Below are positions 1 to 10,400 of a stretch of DNA of 64,000 bases, in pieces (within the stretch, counting starts at the first letter, position 1; every line of letters starts with the position of its first letter). The translations under genes and the position numbers were made by a program. The notes under the pieces are model-generated. The model did not search any database. It had not been told where the DNA came from and worked only from the letters and a program-made list of their open reading frames with translations. This stretch comes from Pelobates cultripes. Its lineage: Eukaryota > Chordata > Amphibia > Anura > Pelobatidae. The DNA lies in assembly GCA_933207985.1 (NCBI GenBank), contig OW240921.1:4802318-4866317 (forward strand). The letters are read 5' to 3'.

Positions 1-3000
1 CCTTGGGTCATTCCTGGATTCTAGGGGTACGGGGCATTCGTGGCCACTCGCTTCCCCCGTCCACTCGGGAGGTGGGTTGGTGAAGTAAGTAAAGGAGGTG
101 GGGGGTAGGGTTGGCTTGGGGTGGGGGGGGGGTGTACGGCATTTGTCAAGCCTATGTGTCAGACATTGTAGTGATAGGTTTGATGTTAGGCTTTGCCACG
201 CTAATGAGATGTCGCCTTTTATCCACCAGCCCCATGTTATGTGGAATGATGTAGGGGCATCTCATACTTGTGAAGTGAGTCTGTCCATCTGGACTCCGTC
301 TTGTATTATTTTGTGTATAATTTGGGGATGGGGAATGTGTGGGGTGGCCCATAGTTTCACTATTGTTCTTTGGGCCGGCAGGGCAATTTTAGCTGCACGT
401 TTGTGTTTGTGGCATGTAAAGGTGTCTAGGGGCTTTGAAAGCAGTAGTACCCATGGGTCTTTAGGGAAAGGTATTTGAAGGAGTTGGGTGAGGTGGGATT
501 TGGTGTTTTTCCAGGTGGGTAGTAATTTGGAGCATGTCCATCAGCAGTGTAGGAAAGAGCCAACCCCTCCACATTGTTTCCAGCATAAATTGGAGCTGGC
601 TCACTGCATTTCTGCCAGGCATTGTGGGTTATAGTACCATCTGAACAGCATTTTGTAGGTTTGCACTTGTGTGACACATATTGTGAGTGAGGTTAAAGTG
701 GTCACTATGTCAGCCCAGTCAATAGAATCATCGGGAGGGCCTAGGTCTCACTCCCAGGCTTTAATGAAGGGCAGCAAGTTTTGTGTGTGGTGTGTAGCCA
801 GGGACATGTAAATATCGGATATTTGTCCTTTTCTTGCGGGTGCTCTATAGCATTGTCGTTCAAAGGGTGTCATGACTGATGTGGCTGCTTGTCGGATCGC
901 TGAGGCGCAGGCAAAGCTTTTCAGTTGCATAAAGCGAAATTGATCGAATGTTGTCAGTGTTTTGGCTTCTGGTAGGTCAGTGTATTCTATAGATTTGCCA
1001 GCTGGGTACAGGTGGCCTAGCCAAATGATATATCTGTTTTGTTAATTGTTCCTAGTGTTTGGGTGTGAGGCCTGGGGGATAAGTTTGTTATGTAGAATGG
1101 AGGTGAGTGGCAATAGTCCGGTCGAGAGGTCAAATTTGTCTCAGAGCTTGTCCCACAGGTCTATAGAGTATGTAATGGCTGGGCATGTCAGGGGGATAAA
1201 TGTCTGTGCTGTCTCCAGAGCCATATGTATAGAGAGGGATGATCATAGCCATAGATGGTGTGTTCTAGATCTACCCATCTCTTTTTTCCCAGAGGGACAT
1301 GCCAATGTTGTATTTGTGTTAGGTGGGATGATTGTTGGTAGTGTGTGAGGTTAGAGAGTCCCAGACCGTCTGATATTTTGGGGATATATAGGGTGGCCCT
1401 GCGTGCTCTTGGTTTGCAATCATTCCATATGAAGGTGTCGAGTGCAGTTTGAAGCGTTGGGTGTCTGATGGTTTGCATGGGATTGGGAGGGCTTGAAACA
1501 TATAAAGAGACAGGGGAGTAGGTTAATTTTTATTAATGTTACCCTTCCTATCTAGGAAATGCTAAGTAGTTTCTATTGGTTTAGGTCTTCATGGGCTTTG
1601 CGAAAGAGGGTTGCGAAGTTCGCCACGTAGAAGGTGGAAAAATTGTTCGTAATTTGGATGCCTAGGTATGTAAGTTCTGTGCGACAGATTTTCAGTGGGA
1701 TTGCGGTTTGCAGTGAGGTAAGGTCTTGGGGGGAGGGAGGGGTGAGAGGATTGATTGGGAGTAGCTCAGATTAGGAGGTGTTGAGTTGGTACCCCGAAAT
1801 TTATGCATAAGTGTGACTGACATCAAGGAAGGTTCTGAGTGATGCTTCGGGTGTTGTTAGTGTAAGGAGCATGTAGTCGGCATAGGCCGTAACCTTATAT
1901 TCCTCTCCTTGTATTGTCAGGCCCACAATCTGCCGATTTAGTCATAGTGCTTGTAAGAATGGTTCCAGTGAAAGGGTGAACAAGAGTGAGAATAACATCC
2001 TTGTTGCGTGCCGTTGAGGATTGGAAAGGACAGGGAATGGATATTCGGGAGCAGGGCCGCCATCAGGGGGTGACAACCATAACAGTTGTCATGGGCCCGG
2101 CGGTCCTAGGGGGCCTGGACTGATTTGGCAGTCCAGGGCCCCACAATTACTCTCTGCACCTATATATAATGATGATCGCTATATATAGGTGCAGCCGTGG
2201 GCCCCCAGCTCCCTATACTTGCAGAGGGGGCCCAGCGGAATGCAGCTGTACTTTACAGCATTTCCCTCGCTCTAACTCCCGCGAGACATACGGCCGTTAG
2301 AGCGTTGCCATGGGTTACCACGCTCCGCGTGGCACACACACCACTCCAGACCTTGTGTTTTGTCAGGGGCCCCAAAATTTCTGGTGGCGCCCTGTTCGGG
2401 AGTAAGAGTATATTGATGCTTTTAAGAAGTAAAGGAATTCGGATGGTAAGCCGAATTGAGTTAGCTTTTCAAAGAAATAGGGCCATGGAAGTTGATCTAA
2501 TGCCTTCTCGGCATCTAGGGAAACCACGGCCAATGCTGTGCATCGTCTGTTGGCATACTAGATCAGGTCTATATTACGTCTGGTATTGTCCGACGCTTGC
2601 CTATTGAGTATGAATCCTACCTAGTCGGGGTGGATGAGTTTTTCCATATGTGGTTTTAATCTCATTAAAACTCATTGTGATTACCTTGGACATTAGTTTC
2701 AAGTCAATGTTCAGTAGCGAAATCAGTCGGAAATCTTTGGGTCTCTTGCCGGGCTTGGAGATAACGTTTATGTTAGCGCTAACCATATCTGGTGGCAGTA
2801 GTTCTCCTTGTAAGAGTGTGTTGAGGACTTTAGTCAGTTTAAGGATTAGGAGCTCACTGAATGTTTTGTAGTAGAAGGCCATGAAGCCATCGGGGGCCAG
2901 CTTTGGGCTGGATGGAGCCCAAGGCTGTTGCTAATTCCTTGTCTGCTGCTTCAGCTGACAACGCTGATATTGCCGCTGTTGATAGGGTTGGGAAGTGTAG

Positions 3001-3430
3001 GTTGTGAAATATGTTTTTCATTAAGTTGTGTATAGAGTCAGTGGGTTTCATGTATTTTTTTGAATTCTAGTGTGGTCTTAAGTTTGCGGTCTAGCATTAT
3101 GTCTGCCTTGTTGCCCTTTTCTGTCTAGTCCACATTAGTCATTAGTGCCTCTGCTGTGTCCTGTAGGGATAATTGTTTAAGTGTGTTGTGGACAGTAGAA
3201 ATGTATGTGTAGAGAGTCGGGATAGGTGTTCTCTTGTGTAGGTATTCTAATCTTTTGAGTTCAGTCATGGAGTCAGTGAGGAGTTGTAGTTGTTGTTTTT
3301 TACGTGCAGAGGCTATGGCTATTAATTTGCCTCGGATTACCGTTTTATGTGCTGCCCACATGGTGGTAGGGGAGTTGACTGAGTGTTCATTCAATGTGTA
3401 GTATTCGCAAATGTCAGAAGCCATGGTGGC
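1..3430 (-). mobile_element. L1/Tx1-type LINE, ORF2 remnant (LINE-1 copy 1)
   Basis: Degenerate second ORF of an L1-like non-LTR retrotransposon, read right to left and running off the window edge. The part between endonuclease and reverse transcriptase (RT) is at 3125-3424. The RT fingers are at 2601-2882, with the motif VISKPGKRPK then FRLISLLNIDLKLMSK, which is typical of L1/Tx1 RT. The C-terminal part is at 1188-1501, with a GLGLSNLTHY-like block. Several frameshifts and stops break it, so no protein can be made. The endonuclease part and the end of ORF1 are missing where the Ty3/gypsy fragment joins near 3430. A 343-bp hAT MITE interrupts it at 2052-2394. Bases 1-150 look like 3' untranslated sequence. 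Clade within L1 is inferred from RT motifs only. Confidence 0.8.
2052..2394. mobile_element. Non-autonomous hAT MITE inside the LINE
   Basis: The element is 343 bp long and has imperfect terminal inverted repeats (CAGGGCCGCCA on the left, TGGCGCCCTG on the right). It is flanked by a perfect 8-bp target duplication, TTCGGGAG, at 2044-2051 and 2395-2402. TIR type and 8-bp duplication fit the hAT superfamily. An internal palindrome around tgcacctatatata (2155-2193) adds secondary structure. No coding capacity is seen; the open frame at 2197-2607 is chance. Confidence 0.85.
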
Positions 3431-3608
3431 CTGTGCCAGAGGTATCTTAGTACTACTGGGCAGGTAGGAGAAGTAATATGTTGGAATACACAGACCTCCT
3501 TATGCAACACACCAACTATTAGGATAACTGTAATATATTCTTGCGTGATCATGGTTACCTGGAGGCCGACCGTCTATGGCTTCAACGGCTAATGGCGTAT
3601 TTCTTAAC

Positions 3609-4067
3609 CTAAAAGGTAGAGTTAGCTTTAGCAAAATCCTGGTCCATAAAGTTTTCAGCTGCACCAGAGTATATTAATGCCAAGGTATAAACCCTCTTAT
3701 TGTTCCAAGTTAAGACAATGTGAGCTAGAAGTCGGTGCTCCTTATGAGCATTAGTAGAGGACACAAAAGAATCACCCAAGACCTGTCTCCCTCGTGGAGT
3801 GTGAGAGTTTTCCGCCCTATTAGGGCAATTAAGGCGAAGATGACCCCTTTGTCCACAATAAAGACACAGGCTTTCCCTTCTTCTGTATTGTCTATCTGCT
3901 TCACTTATTCTAGTTACACCTACTTGCATAGGTTCTTCTAAAGCAAGTGTCATAGAATTAGGATTATTAAATCCAGGTGCCATACGAATAGAATTTCTTC
4001 TAAGTCTATCTCTAGTATTCTGTCTGTATCTCCGGCGTTCGTCTATGAGTGATATGTATGTTATCAT
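3609..4067 (-). pseudogene. gypsy gag nucleocapsid / protease remnant
   Basis: A 152-residue open segment. A CCHC knuckle (C-X2-C-X4-H-X4-C, CLYCGQRGHLRLNC) near residues 73-86 would bind retroelement RNA in the Gag particle. It is followed by a protease-like stretch ending ALIYSGAAENFMDQDF, where Tyr replaces the catalytic Asp. It overlaps the capsid-type segment 4064-4306 in another frame, which shows a frameshift. It is part of the fragment 3430-5046. Confidence 0.75.
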
Positions 4068-4306
4068 TTCCTCAGGTTCTCTGGAATATCTCTAGTAGCT
4101 ATTTCATCTAATATGACATCAGAGAGACCGTTAAAAAACACATCAACAAATGCCTGGTTGTTCCAAGCGATTTCCGATGCTAGACACCGGAATTCTAGAG
4201 CATAAGCTACCAAGATTCTGGTTCCTTGCTTAAGTCTGAGCAGAGACCTGGCTGCATTGGCCTTCCTACCTGGAGGGCCAAAAGTACGTCTAAATGAAAG
4301 CAACAC
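4064..4306 (-). pseudogene. gypsy gag capsid remnant
   Basis: An 80-residue open segment resembling the retrotransposon Gag domain of vertebrate Ty3/gypsy elements. It has RSLLRLKQGTRILVAYALEF and later FFNGLSDVILDEIATRDIPE. The expected product would assemble retroelement particles. It has lost the N-terminal part in frame with the start at 4682, and is frame-shifted against the nucleocapsid part. Confidence 0.75.
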
Positions 4307-5003
4307 AATTATACACCAGAGGGTTATTTTTTGCCCATGTCAAAGCTCTATCTACCAAAAGCGTGATAATAAATCCTACCTTGGCTCTATCGGTAGGATA
4401 GGATCGTAGCTGGATCTCGACGTGAATGCTTATTTGGTTTAAAAAAAACCCTGGCAAGTTTCAGGTGCTCCACAATAGCGTAGGGGTGGTTTGACATGGG
4501 ACAAGGCCCCTACAGTAGCTACTTTCAGTCCCCCATATTGAGGAGTCACGGAGGGAGCACTGCTTTCATCTGGTACGGGATTAGACCTGTTAATTAAGGT
4601 TCAGAAAGCACTAACCAGTGATCCATTTTGTGCAAACGGTTGTTGTATGGACCTTCCTGAGTATTTACACCTGCCGGATCCATATGGTCCTGTTCTAATG
4701 TCAGGAACGTTTAGGGATCCTACACGCAGAATGCAAATACTAGTAATGATACTGGACCTTAGGATAGCCAGACTAACACTACACACACAAAGAATAGTCA
4801 AATAGCGAGCAGAGGTCGGGGTACCAGAAATGAGGATCAATGATAATGCAATAGCCGAGGTCAAAGGAACACAGAAGGAGGAATTGTCAAACAAAGCCAA
4901 AGTCAGAATACAAGAATAGCAATACGGAATACGCGCTCTTGGGTCAAACAAGAACCACAGCAGGGCAATGAGTCTCTCCCTGGTTTCTCTTTAAATACTT
5001 TGT

Positions 5004-5570
5004 TCAATTAGGTAAGTAACTACGCCCCCAAAATTTACTTGTTTGAACAGCTTTGAAGGCTGCGGCATTACGTAGGTGCTCATTAGCCGCGTCATAAAAG
5101 GAGGCAGGGTTATTGTGGCTGGCGTGAGAATCGCTGGGGACAAGCTGAGAGTTGGTAGGAGTGTCCCCAATACCCTGCAATGTGACGCCTGCCTGTAACA
5201 TGCCCTTGACTGATACACAAGGTAACCTGACAGCTTCTTCGAGTAAGGTGAGTTGCTCTTTTAATTCTTGCAGCGTGGCCTCATGTTCATAGTAGGTGGT
5301 AACCACCTGTTCCATCTTGTGTTCTATCTCATGTGTTCTCCTAGTCAGATCCGCAAGGAGGCCAAGTGTTTTGACAGTTCTGTGTGATTTGATGTCGGCT
5401 GACAGGTTTAGTAGGTCTCCCCTGTTGAGGGGTGAGGTGTCGGGAAGCCGACTTGCTGGCATTGGAATCTGAGTCCGAGGCTTGGCGGTCCTCCGCACGT
5501 GGCGTGTCTGTCGGGTGCAAAAGATTGGAGCCACTGCCGATCCAGATTTGCATTTCTTGCCGCCACCCAT
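5004..5570 (-). pseudogene. L1-type ORF1 N-terminal fragment
   Basis: The first ORF of LINE-1 copy 1 begins at 5570 (MGGGKKCKSG) after a leader that reaches 5718. Residues about 55-120 are heptad-rich (DLLNLSADIKSH, then THEIEHKMEQVV and LQELKEQLTLLEEA). This fits the trimerising coiled coil of L1/Tx1 ORF1 proteins, which bind the LINE RNA. The RNA-binding core that should follow is missing because the gypsy LTR joins at about 5046. The final 12 or so residues are read from the LTR. Confidence 0.7.
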
Positions 5571-5718
5571 GTTGTGCCGGGGAGCAGGTGTTCCAGGGCT
5601 TATGAGGGTCTGTTTTGTCCGCTTTAAGTCCAGTGCTTATTTTAGTTAGTATAGCACCCCAGTCTGCGGAGACTCTGAGATCTCCATCCGTCTACATTGG
5701 AGGTTAGGCGTCGTCCCC
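5571..5718 (-). mobile_element. 5' leader of LINE-1 copy 1
   Basis: Sequence upstream of the ORF1 start. At 5719 homology to the gene B downstream flank begins abruptly (compare 47874 onward), so this marks the 5' end of the LINE insertion next to gene A. The leader appears complete or nearly so, meaning the copy was close to full length when inserted. Confidence 0.6.
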
Positions 5719-6868
5719 AAGTAAATATTTTTAATAGTTTAAAACAAATAATGGATTTAATGTTTCACAAACAAGTGGAATTCCACTGAAAAAGTGGGTG
5801 GATGAAATTAGGAAAGATAAAACATTATTATATAAGATTAAGAAAGAAATTAATGAGGCAGACATTTTATCTCTGAATGAATAAAGCTAATTAAAAGATG
5901 AAGAGCATCAATGGTCATTAATTTAAAGTTCTTTTGTTGTAAAAATTACTTTGTATCCATTTCTTATTGTTATTTGTATATATGTTATATGCGTTATTCT
6001 TCATATAGTTATGTAGTGTAACAATTAGACAAATATGTATACCTGCATGAATTTAACAGAAACTAAAACAGAGGGCAACTTTGGCAAAAGAGACATAAAG
6101 AAAGTTAGCTCCTCAGTCTAAGAATTCTGAAATTAGAAAAGTGTGACTGTATCTTGTTTTATACTCAGACAGAGATACAAATCTGATAAGAATTATGTGT
6201 GAATCAATAGGTCACTGACAATGTGTTATGGTTTTAAGACAAACCACAAACAGAAGGAATTGCAGAATATGACATTCAAGGCATACATTACTTGGCACTC
6301 TGGGTTAGTATAGGACAGATGGTGTCGATAAGTCACATGGCTCTCTGTCTGGGAATTCTAGATTTTGGCTCTAAACCAATAAGAATTGTATGTATGTAAA
6401 GTTTAACTACACAAGACAAGACAGGCTTCCTCACACATCCTTTCATCCTTTATATTAACCTGAGTCTTTGGTGCCCTTTTATTGGCCACATCTGCTTTAC
6501 TTTCTATCGTTCCTGAACTTGTTCCCTTGTAACATCAAGCTGAGTTTATATTTCCATGTATATTTATGTTTTGTAGAACTTTTATATAGAAATAGAAAAG
6601 CAAGATACATTTTATATTTTTTTGTGTAATACCAAAGAATGAAAGAATATACTCACTGAGAAGATAAGGGTATTTTATTTTTATTTTTTTTGTTAGTTTT
6701 TTTACACACATCGTATTGCCACCATCACCCCAGGAGCAACTCTTCAAGCCACTGTATCCTTCACAAACAGATTATCTGACAGTAATAAGCTCCGTAAACT
6801 AAGCTCCGTTATAAACTCAGCGACACTGTGAAAGAAGGACGGACACTCCTTCACTTATGCAAAGATAG
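5719..6868. repeat. Downstream flank of gene A, duplicated at 47874-48843
   Basis: Base-by-base similarity to 47874-48843 with scattered substitutions and small indels. Both start with gtaaatatttttaatagttt. The block is the 3' untranslated and downstream region of the duplicated VWD gene and shows that the duplication includes non-coding flank. It holds the likely poly(A) signals of gene A near 6674-6685. No other gene is seen here. Confidence 0.85.
6674..6685 (-). promoter_or_regulatory. Likely poly(A) signals of gene A
   Basis: Two adjacent AATAAA hexamers on the minus strand lie about 380 nt past the gene A stop. About 213 nt of that distance is inserted LINE sequence. Gene B has one AATAAA 120 nt past its stop at 48719-48724, so the positions agree once the insertion is removed. 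Confidence 0.55.
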
Positions 6869-7081
6869 AAACAAAAAAACACAGAATGTGACGGCGGATA
6901 AGAACCATTCGGCCCATCTAGTCTGCCCAATTTTCTAAATACTTTCATTAGTCCCTAGCCTTATCTTATAGTTAGGATAGCCTTATGCCTATCCCACGCA
7001 TGCTTAAACTCCTTTACTGTGTTAACCTCTACTACTTCAGCTGGAAAGCTATTCCATGCATCCACTACCCTATCAATAAAG
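6869..7081 (-). mobile_element. LINE 3'-end fragment inserted at the gene A stop
   Basis: A 213-bp fragment of the same repeat as 58966-59215, in opposite orientation. It would encode VVDAWNS-like residues of a non-LTR RT C-terminus and ends in a degenerate T-rich tail. It is flanked by CTATC on both sides (7082-7086 and 6864-6868 on the minus strand). Gene B lacks it at the same place. It supplies the last four codons and the stop codon of gene A. Confidence 0.8.
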
Positions 7082-7423
7082 GATAGCAGTTTCGGAGTCC
7101 ATCTCTCACAATGCATACTTCTCCAAATCTGCATGATGCTTTACTGCACGTCACTTGCAGGGTTTTTGCATTGCAGATGCACAACTGGGTACAGATAATG
7201 TCCCCCCAAAATGACTGGTTAGGAGCATATAAACGCCCATTAAAGAAACAACCACAATTTTCTTTTGATAAACACTTTCCTCCAATCAGAAGAAAACCTG
7301 GATCACATTGACATTGCTCCACACAGAGCAGGGCACATTGGGAGGATGCAGTCGGATCTTGACACGTTGGGGCACATGCCCTCCCGCAGAGCACATATCT
7401 GCTGTTCACAGGGCAGTCTAAGG
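7065..7423 (-). CDS. Gene A coding exon 5: TIL domain and C-terminus
   Basis: The acceptor TTGTCCCAG is at 7424. It encodes LDCPVNSRYVLCGRACAPTC and CQCDPGFLLIGGKC, a typical trypsin-inhibitor-like (TIL) cysteine pattern. The sequon NQS and a C-terminal half-linker ending RDGLRNCYP follow. The last residues LLIG and the TAG stop are read from the LINE fragment 6869-7081; gene B ends CYPPIFA. Confidence 0.88.
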
Positions 7424-10400
7424 CTGGGACAATCAAGAAAAACAGTGTAAATATGATTAACATCTCTTTCACCAGATTTACTAAACTAGGTATGGTTAAT
7501 TTTAATTAAGGGGGGTGGCTAGGATCCTTGGTACCCCTAGCCACCGAGGGTGGAGAAGACCATGCTATTTAAAGCCCACAGGTAAAGGTTGGGGTAACCA
7601 GAACCCCCTTGTGCTAATGGGTGGGGGCTGTGGTGAGGAAATTAGGTTATCACGTTATATCGCTATACATTCAGAATTCGGTCTGGCCAAGCAAATCTAC
7701 AGAAATCGGTGTCCGGATTAAAACCTTTGCTTTCTCATCGGAATCATATACGTTATAGAATTCTGGATATTCACAAAATATAAGTTTTACTAGAACTCTG
7801 AATAGAATGCATTTAGCAGGATACACAGTCACACATTACTATTCACTTGCTTTTTTGACTGATAATCTGAAGTACTGTCCTCACTGACAGTCCTAGCAGA
7901 CAGATCAAATCTACTGCATGTTTGAAACTAATGACTGGGCAGCCACTGCCCCCATGCTTTGCTTTCTCATTGGATCACTCTGATTGGAAGGCTTGTAAAC
8001 CAACCAATCAGAGCGCTCTGACAGGCAAGTCTCACTTGCTGTGGAAATTGTGTAATTAATTTAATTTGGCCTTTTTGAGGCAGAAGAACAGAAGAGTTAG
8101 AAGAAAGAAGACCTCTGATGGTAAGTATAATTAGATTCATGAACCCCTCACTATTGTTATGGTGAGGGTGGTAGGAAGGGTTAACTTAAATTAAGGGGGG
8201 TGGCTAGGATCTTTGGTACCCCTAGCCACCGAGGGTGGAGAAGACCATTCCACAAATTGAGTGGGTTTGGACAATGGCATGTCCTCCCCTCTTGTATAGC
8301 TATTTAAAGCCCACACACACTGCCCACAGGTAAAGGTTGGGGTGGGGGTAACCAGAACCCCTTGGTGCTAATGGGTGGGGGCTGGGGTGAGGTTACCACG
8401 TTATATTGCTATAGCACCTACCTTCTGCCGGTGTGTCAGGACTGGGTGAGATTCTAGGTCACCAAGTATAAAAATAGCAGGTCTCCTCAGTATAAAATTG
8501 ACCATGCATGGGGTAGGAGAGGACAAAGGACACATTGTTAAATAGTGTGAACAAATTTTGCAGTCCAAATGGACTGGATGGTTTTGCCCCATTCAGAACA
8601 GGGCCATTCAGACTTTATTGAATAACCCTAACCGTGTTTCAGTAAAAGAGTAGGAATGATATGTGCTAACATGCATGCAGATGATTCCTGCTCCTTACTT
8701 AGAGATAGATATACAAATCTCAGGGGTCCAGTTGCAGCTGGAAGACTCACTAAACCATATAAATAAAAAAAAAAACAGGAATTAATTCTGTATGGTTATG
8801 TTGCAAGCACTTACGACATCCGGCTGCCTGTCTCCAGTCATTGATTTTTGCCCCAGCCCGTTGACAGGCATTCACATAGTCCTTAATTGCCTGACATAAA
8901 AGCTTCCTGTCGCCATTATTTACACACACATCGTACACGCAGTTATCCATGTATCTGCTGGGATTCACAAGAGCATGGCACGCGCTGAAGGGACCGTCTT
9001 TCTTGGCAATAAGCCCACAATAGTTGTCTGTTTTGAATGTCTCTGCCACATCTGGAGGACAGGGTAGACAGGGCCCATTGCAGTCATCCCAGCATTTTGT
9101 GCCATCGTCCACCTGGAAGGACCAGAAAGAAAGACACATAAAACTTGTAAAAAAATAAAATAAAAAACTGTCTCCCTGAGCTGTGTCTTACCGTGACTGT
9201 AATTATTTTATATTGTTTAGCTTCATTCCATATCTCTCTAACGGTTCCCATCTCTGTCCATTGACAAGGCCCTGGGGAGATAGCACAGCTAAGCGGACAA
9301 GGGAACATGTAGGAGTGTGGGGATGGATATGTGTTATTGGTTGTGTATGAATGTGTGGGTGGGATTATGTGGTGTGTGAGTTTGGTGGGGGTGGTCTTAC
9401 CTCAGTGCCACTTGGGATTCGGACTAGCAAACAGCTTCCTTTCCTCCTGTTTGTCCTGGGTCTGTAGCCAATCTGCTTGAGGGATGGAGTTTGAGGCTAT
9501 CCTGGCTTCCCTCAGAGCTGCTGCGCTGGATGGTGCCTGGCAACTCTGCAAGCAATATGATTGCCTCAAACCAGGTATGGCTGTCCCCGGATGCTGCATC
9601 TCGGGCCTAGTTGAGGAGTAGGAGTCCGGGCCAGAGGCATCGCCAGGCCCGTGTGGCTGGGGCTCCTGACACACGGCCTGCTACTGCAAAGCAGGATGTG
9701 CGGCTTACTATTGCCGCGGCCTGCCCCGGCCTCCAGCATGGGATCGCAAGCCGGTGGCTGAGGGAAGCGGGCAGCACCTTCCCGGCAGTGTGTGGCCATC
9801 CAGCAACCCTCTAGATCCTCCCGTGGCAGGTGGAATGGTGGGGCTGTAACCGGGGCCCTGGTTGTGAGTAGGCCCTGGTGGGTGTGGCGGAACCAACCTC
9901 GCCACTATGCACTGGAGAAGCCTGGTTGCCAGCCTCCTGCCATGTGACTATGGCCCCTGGGATGTATTGCCCTTTAAAGACATGATTTGGGCATAATGGA
10001 TTTTGTGTGGGAGTGTCTGGGTGTATTGTATGGATTGATTGGCTGTTTTATAACGCCCTGTGGGCTGTACTATGTTTGTGGATTGGGAATAAAAGAGACT
10101 GTATGTGACAGTACAGGGAGTTCCTGTTTTAACCCTCAAAGTGAAGTGTCATCTCATTATTGGGGGAAGGATTCATTGTATGCTGTTGCAGTTTGACTGC
10201 TAGGAGAGTAAACCTATTCGTATGGTTCCTATTCAATTGTCAACAGCATTCATATGCTTGAGAGAAGGTAAAAGTTTCTCTGGTTCGGTGATTGTGGTGT
10301 CTGCTGCAGTGCTTGGAGTCCTCAGGAAGCGCTAGGAGCATCCTTCAACGGAGGTACCCAGTCGGGGTGCCAGGTGATCCGTTACATTGGTGGCAGCGGT

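Larger units (their letters stand above)
3430..5046 (-). mobile_element. Ty3/gypsy retrotransposon fragment (LTR-gag-protease)
   Basis: On the minus strand an LTR-like segment (about 5046 to 4698, ending CTGACA) is followed by a gag start at 4682 (MDPAGVNTQEGP). Then come a capsid-type block at 4064-4306 with RSLLRLKQGTRILVAYALEF, and a CCHC zinc knuckle CLYCGQRGHLRLNC within 3609-4067. The start of a protease follows, where the expected D-S/T-G-A reads YSGAAENF, so the catalytic Asp is lost. Protease sequence (AIDGRP block) continues to about 3480. RT, RNase H and integrase are absent: the fragment ends against LINE ORF2 near 3430. The LTR resembles the solo LTR at 41741-42282. Several stops and frameshifts make it non-functional. 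Confidence 0.8.
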
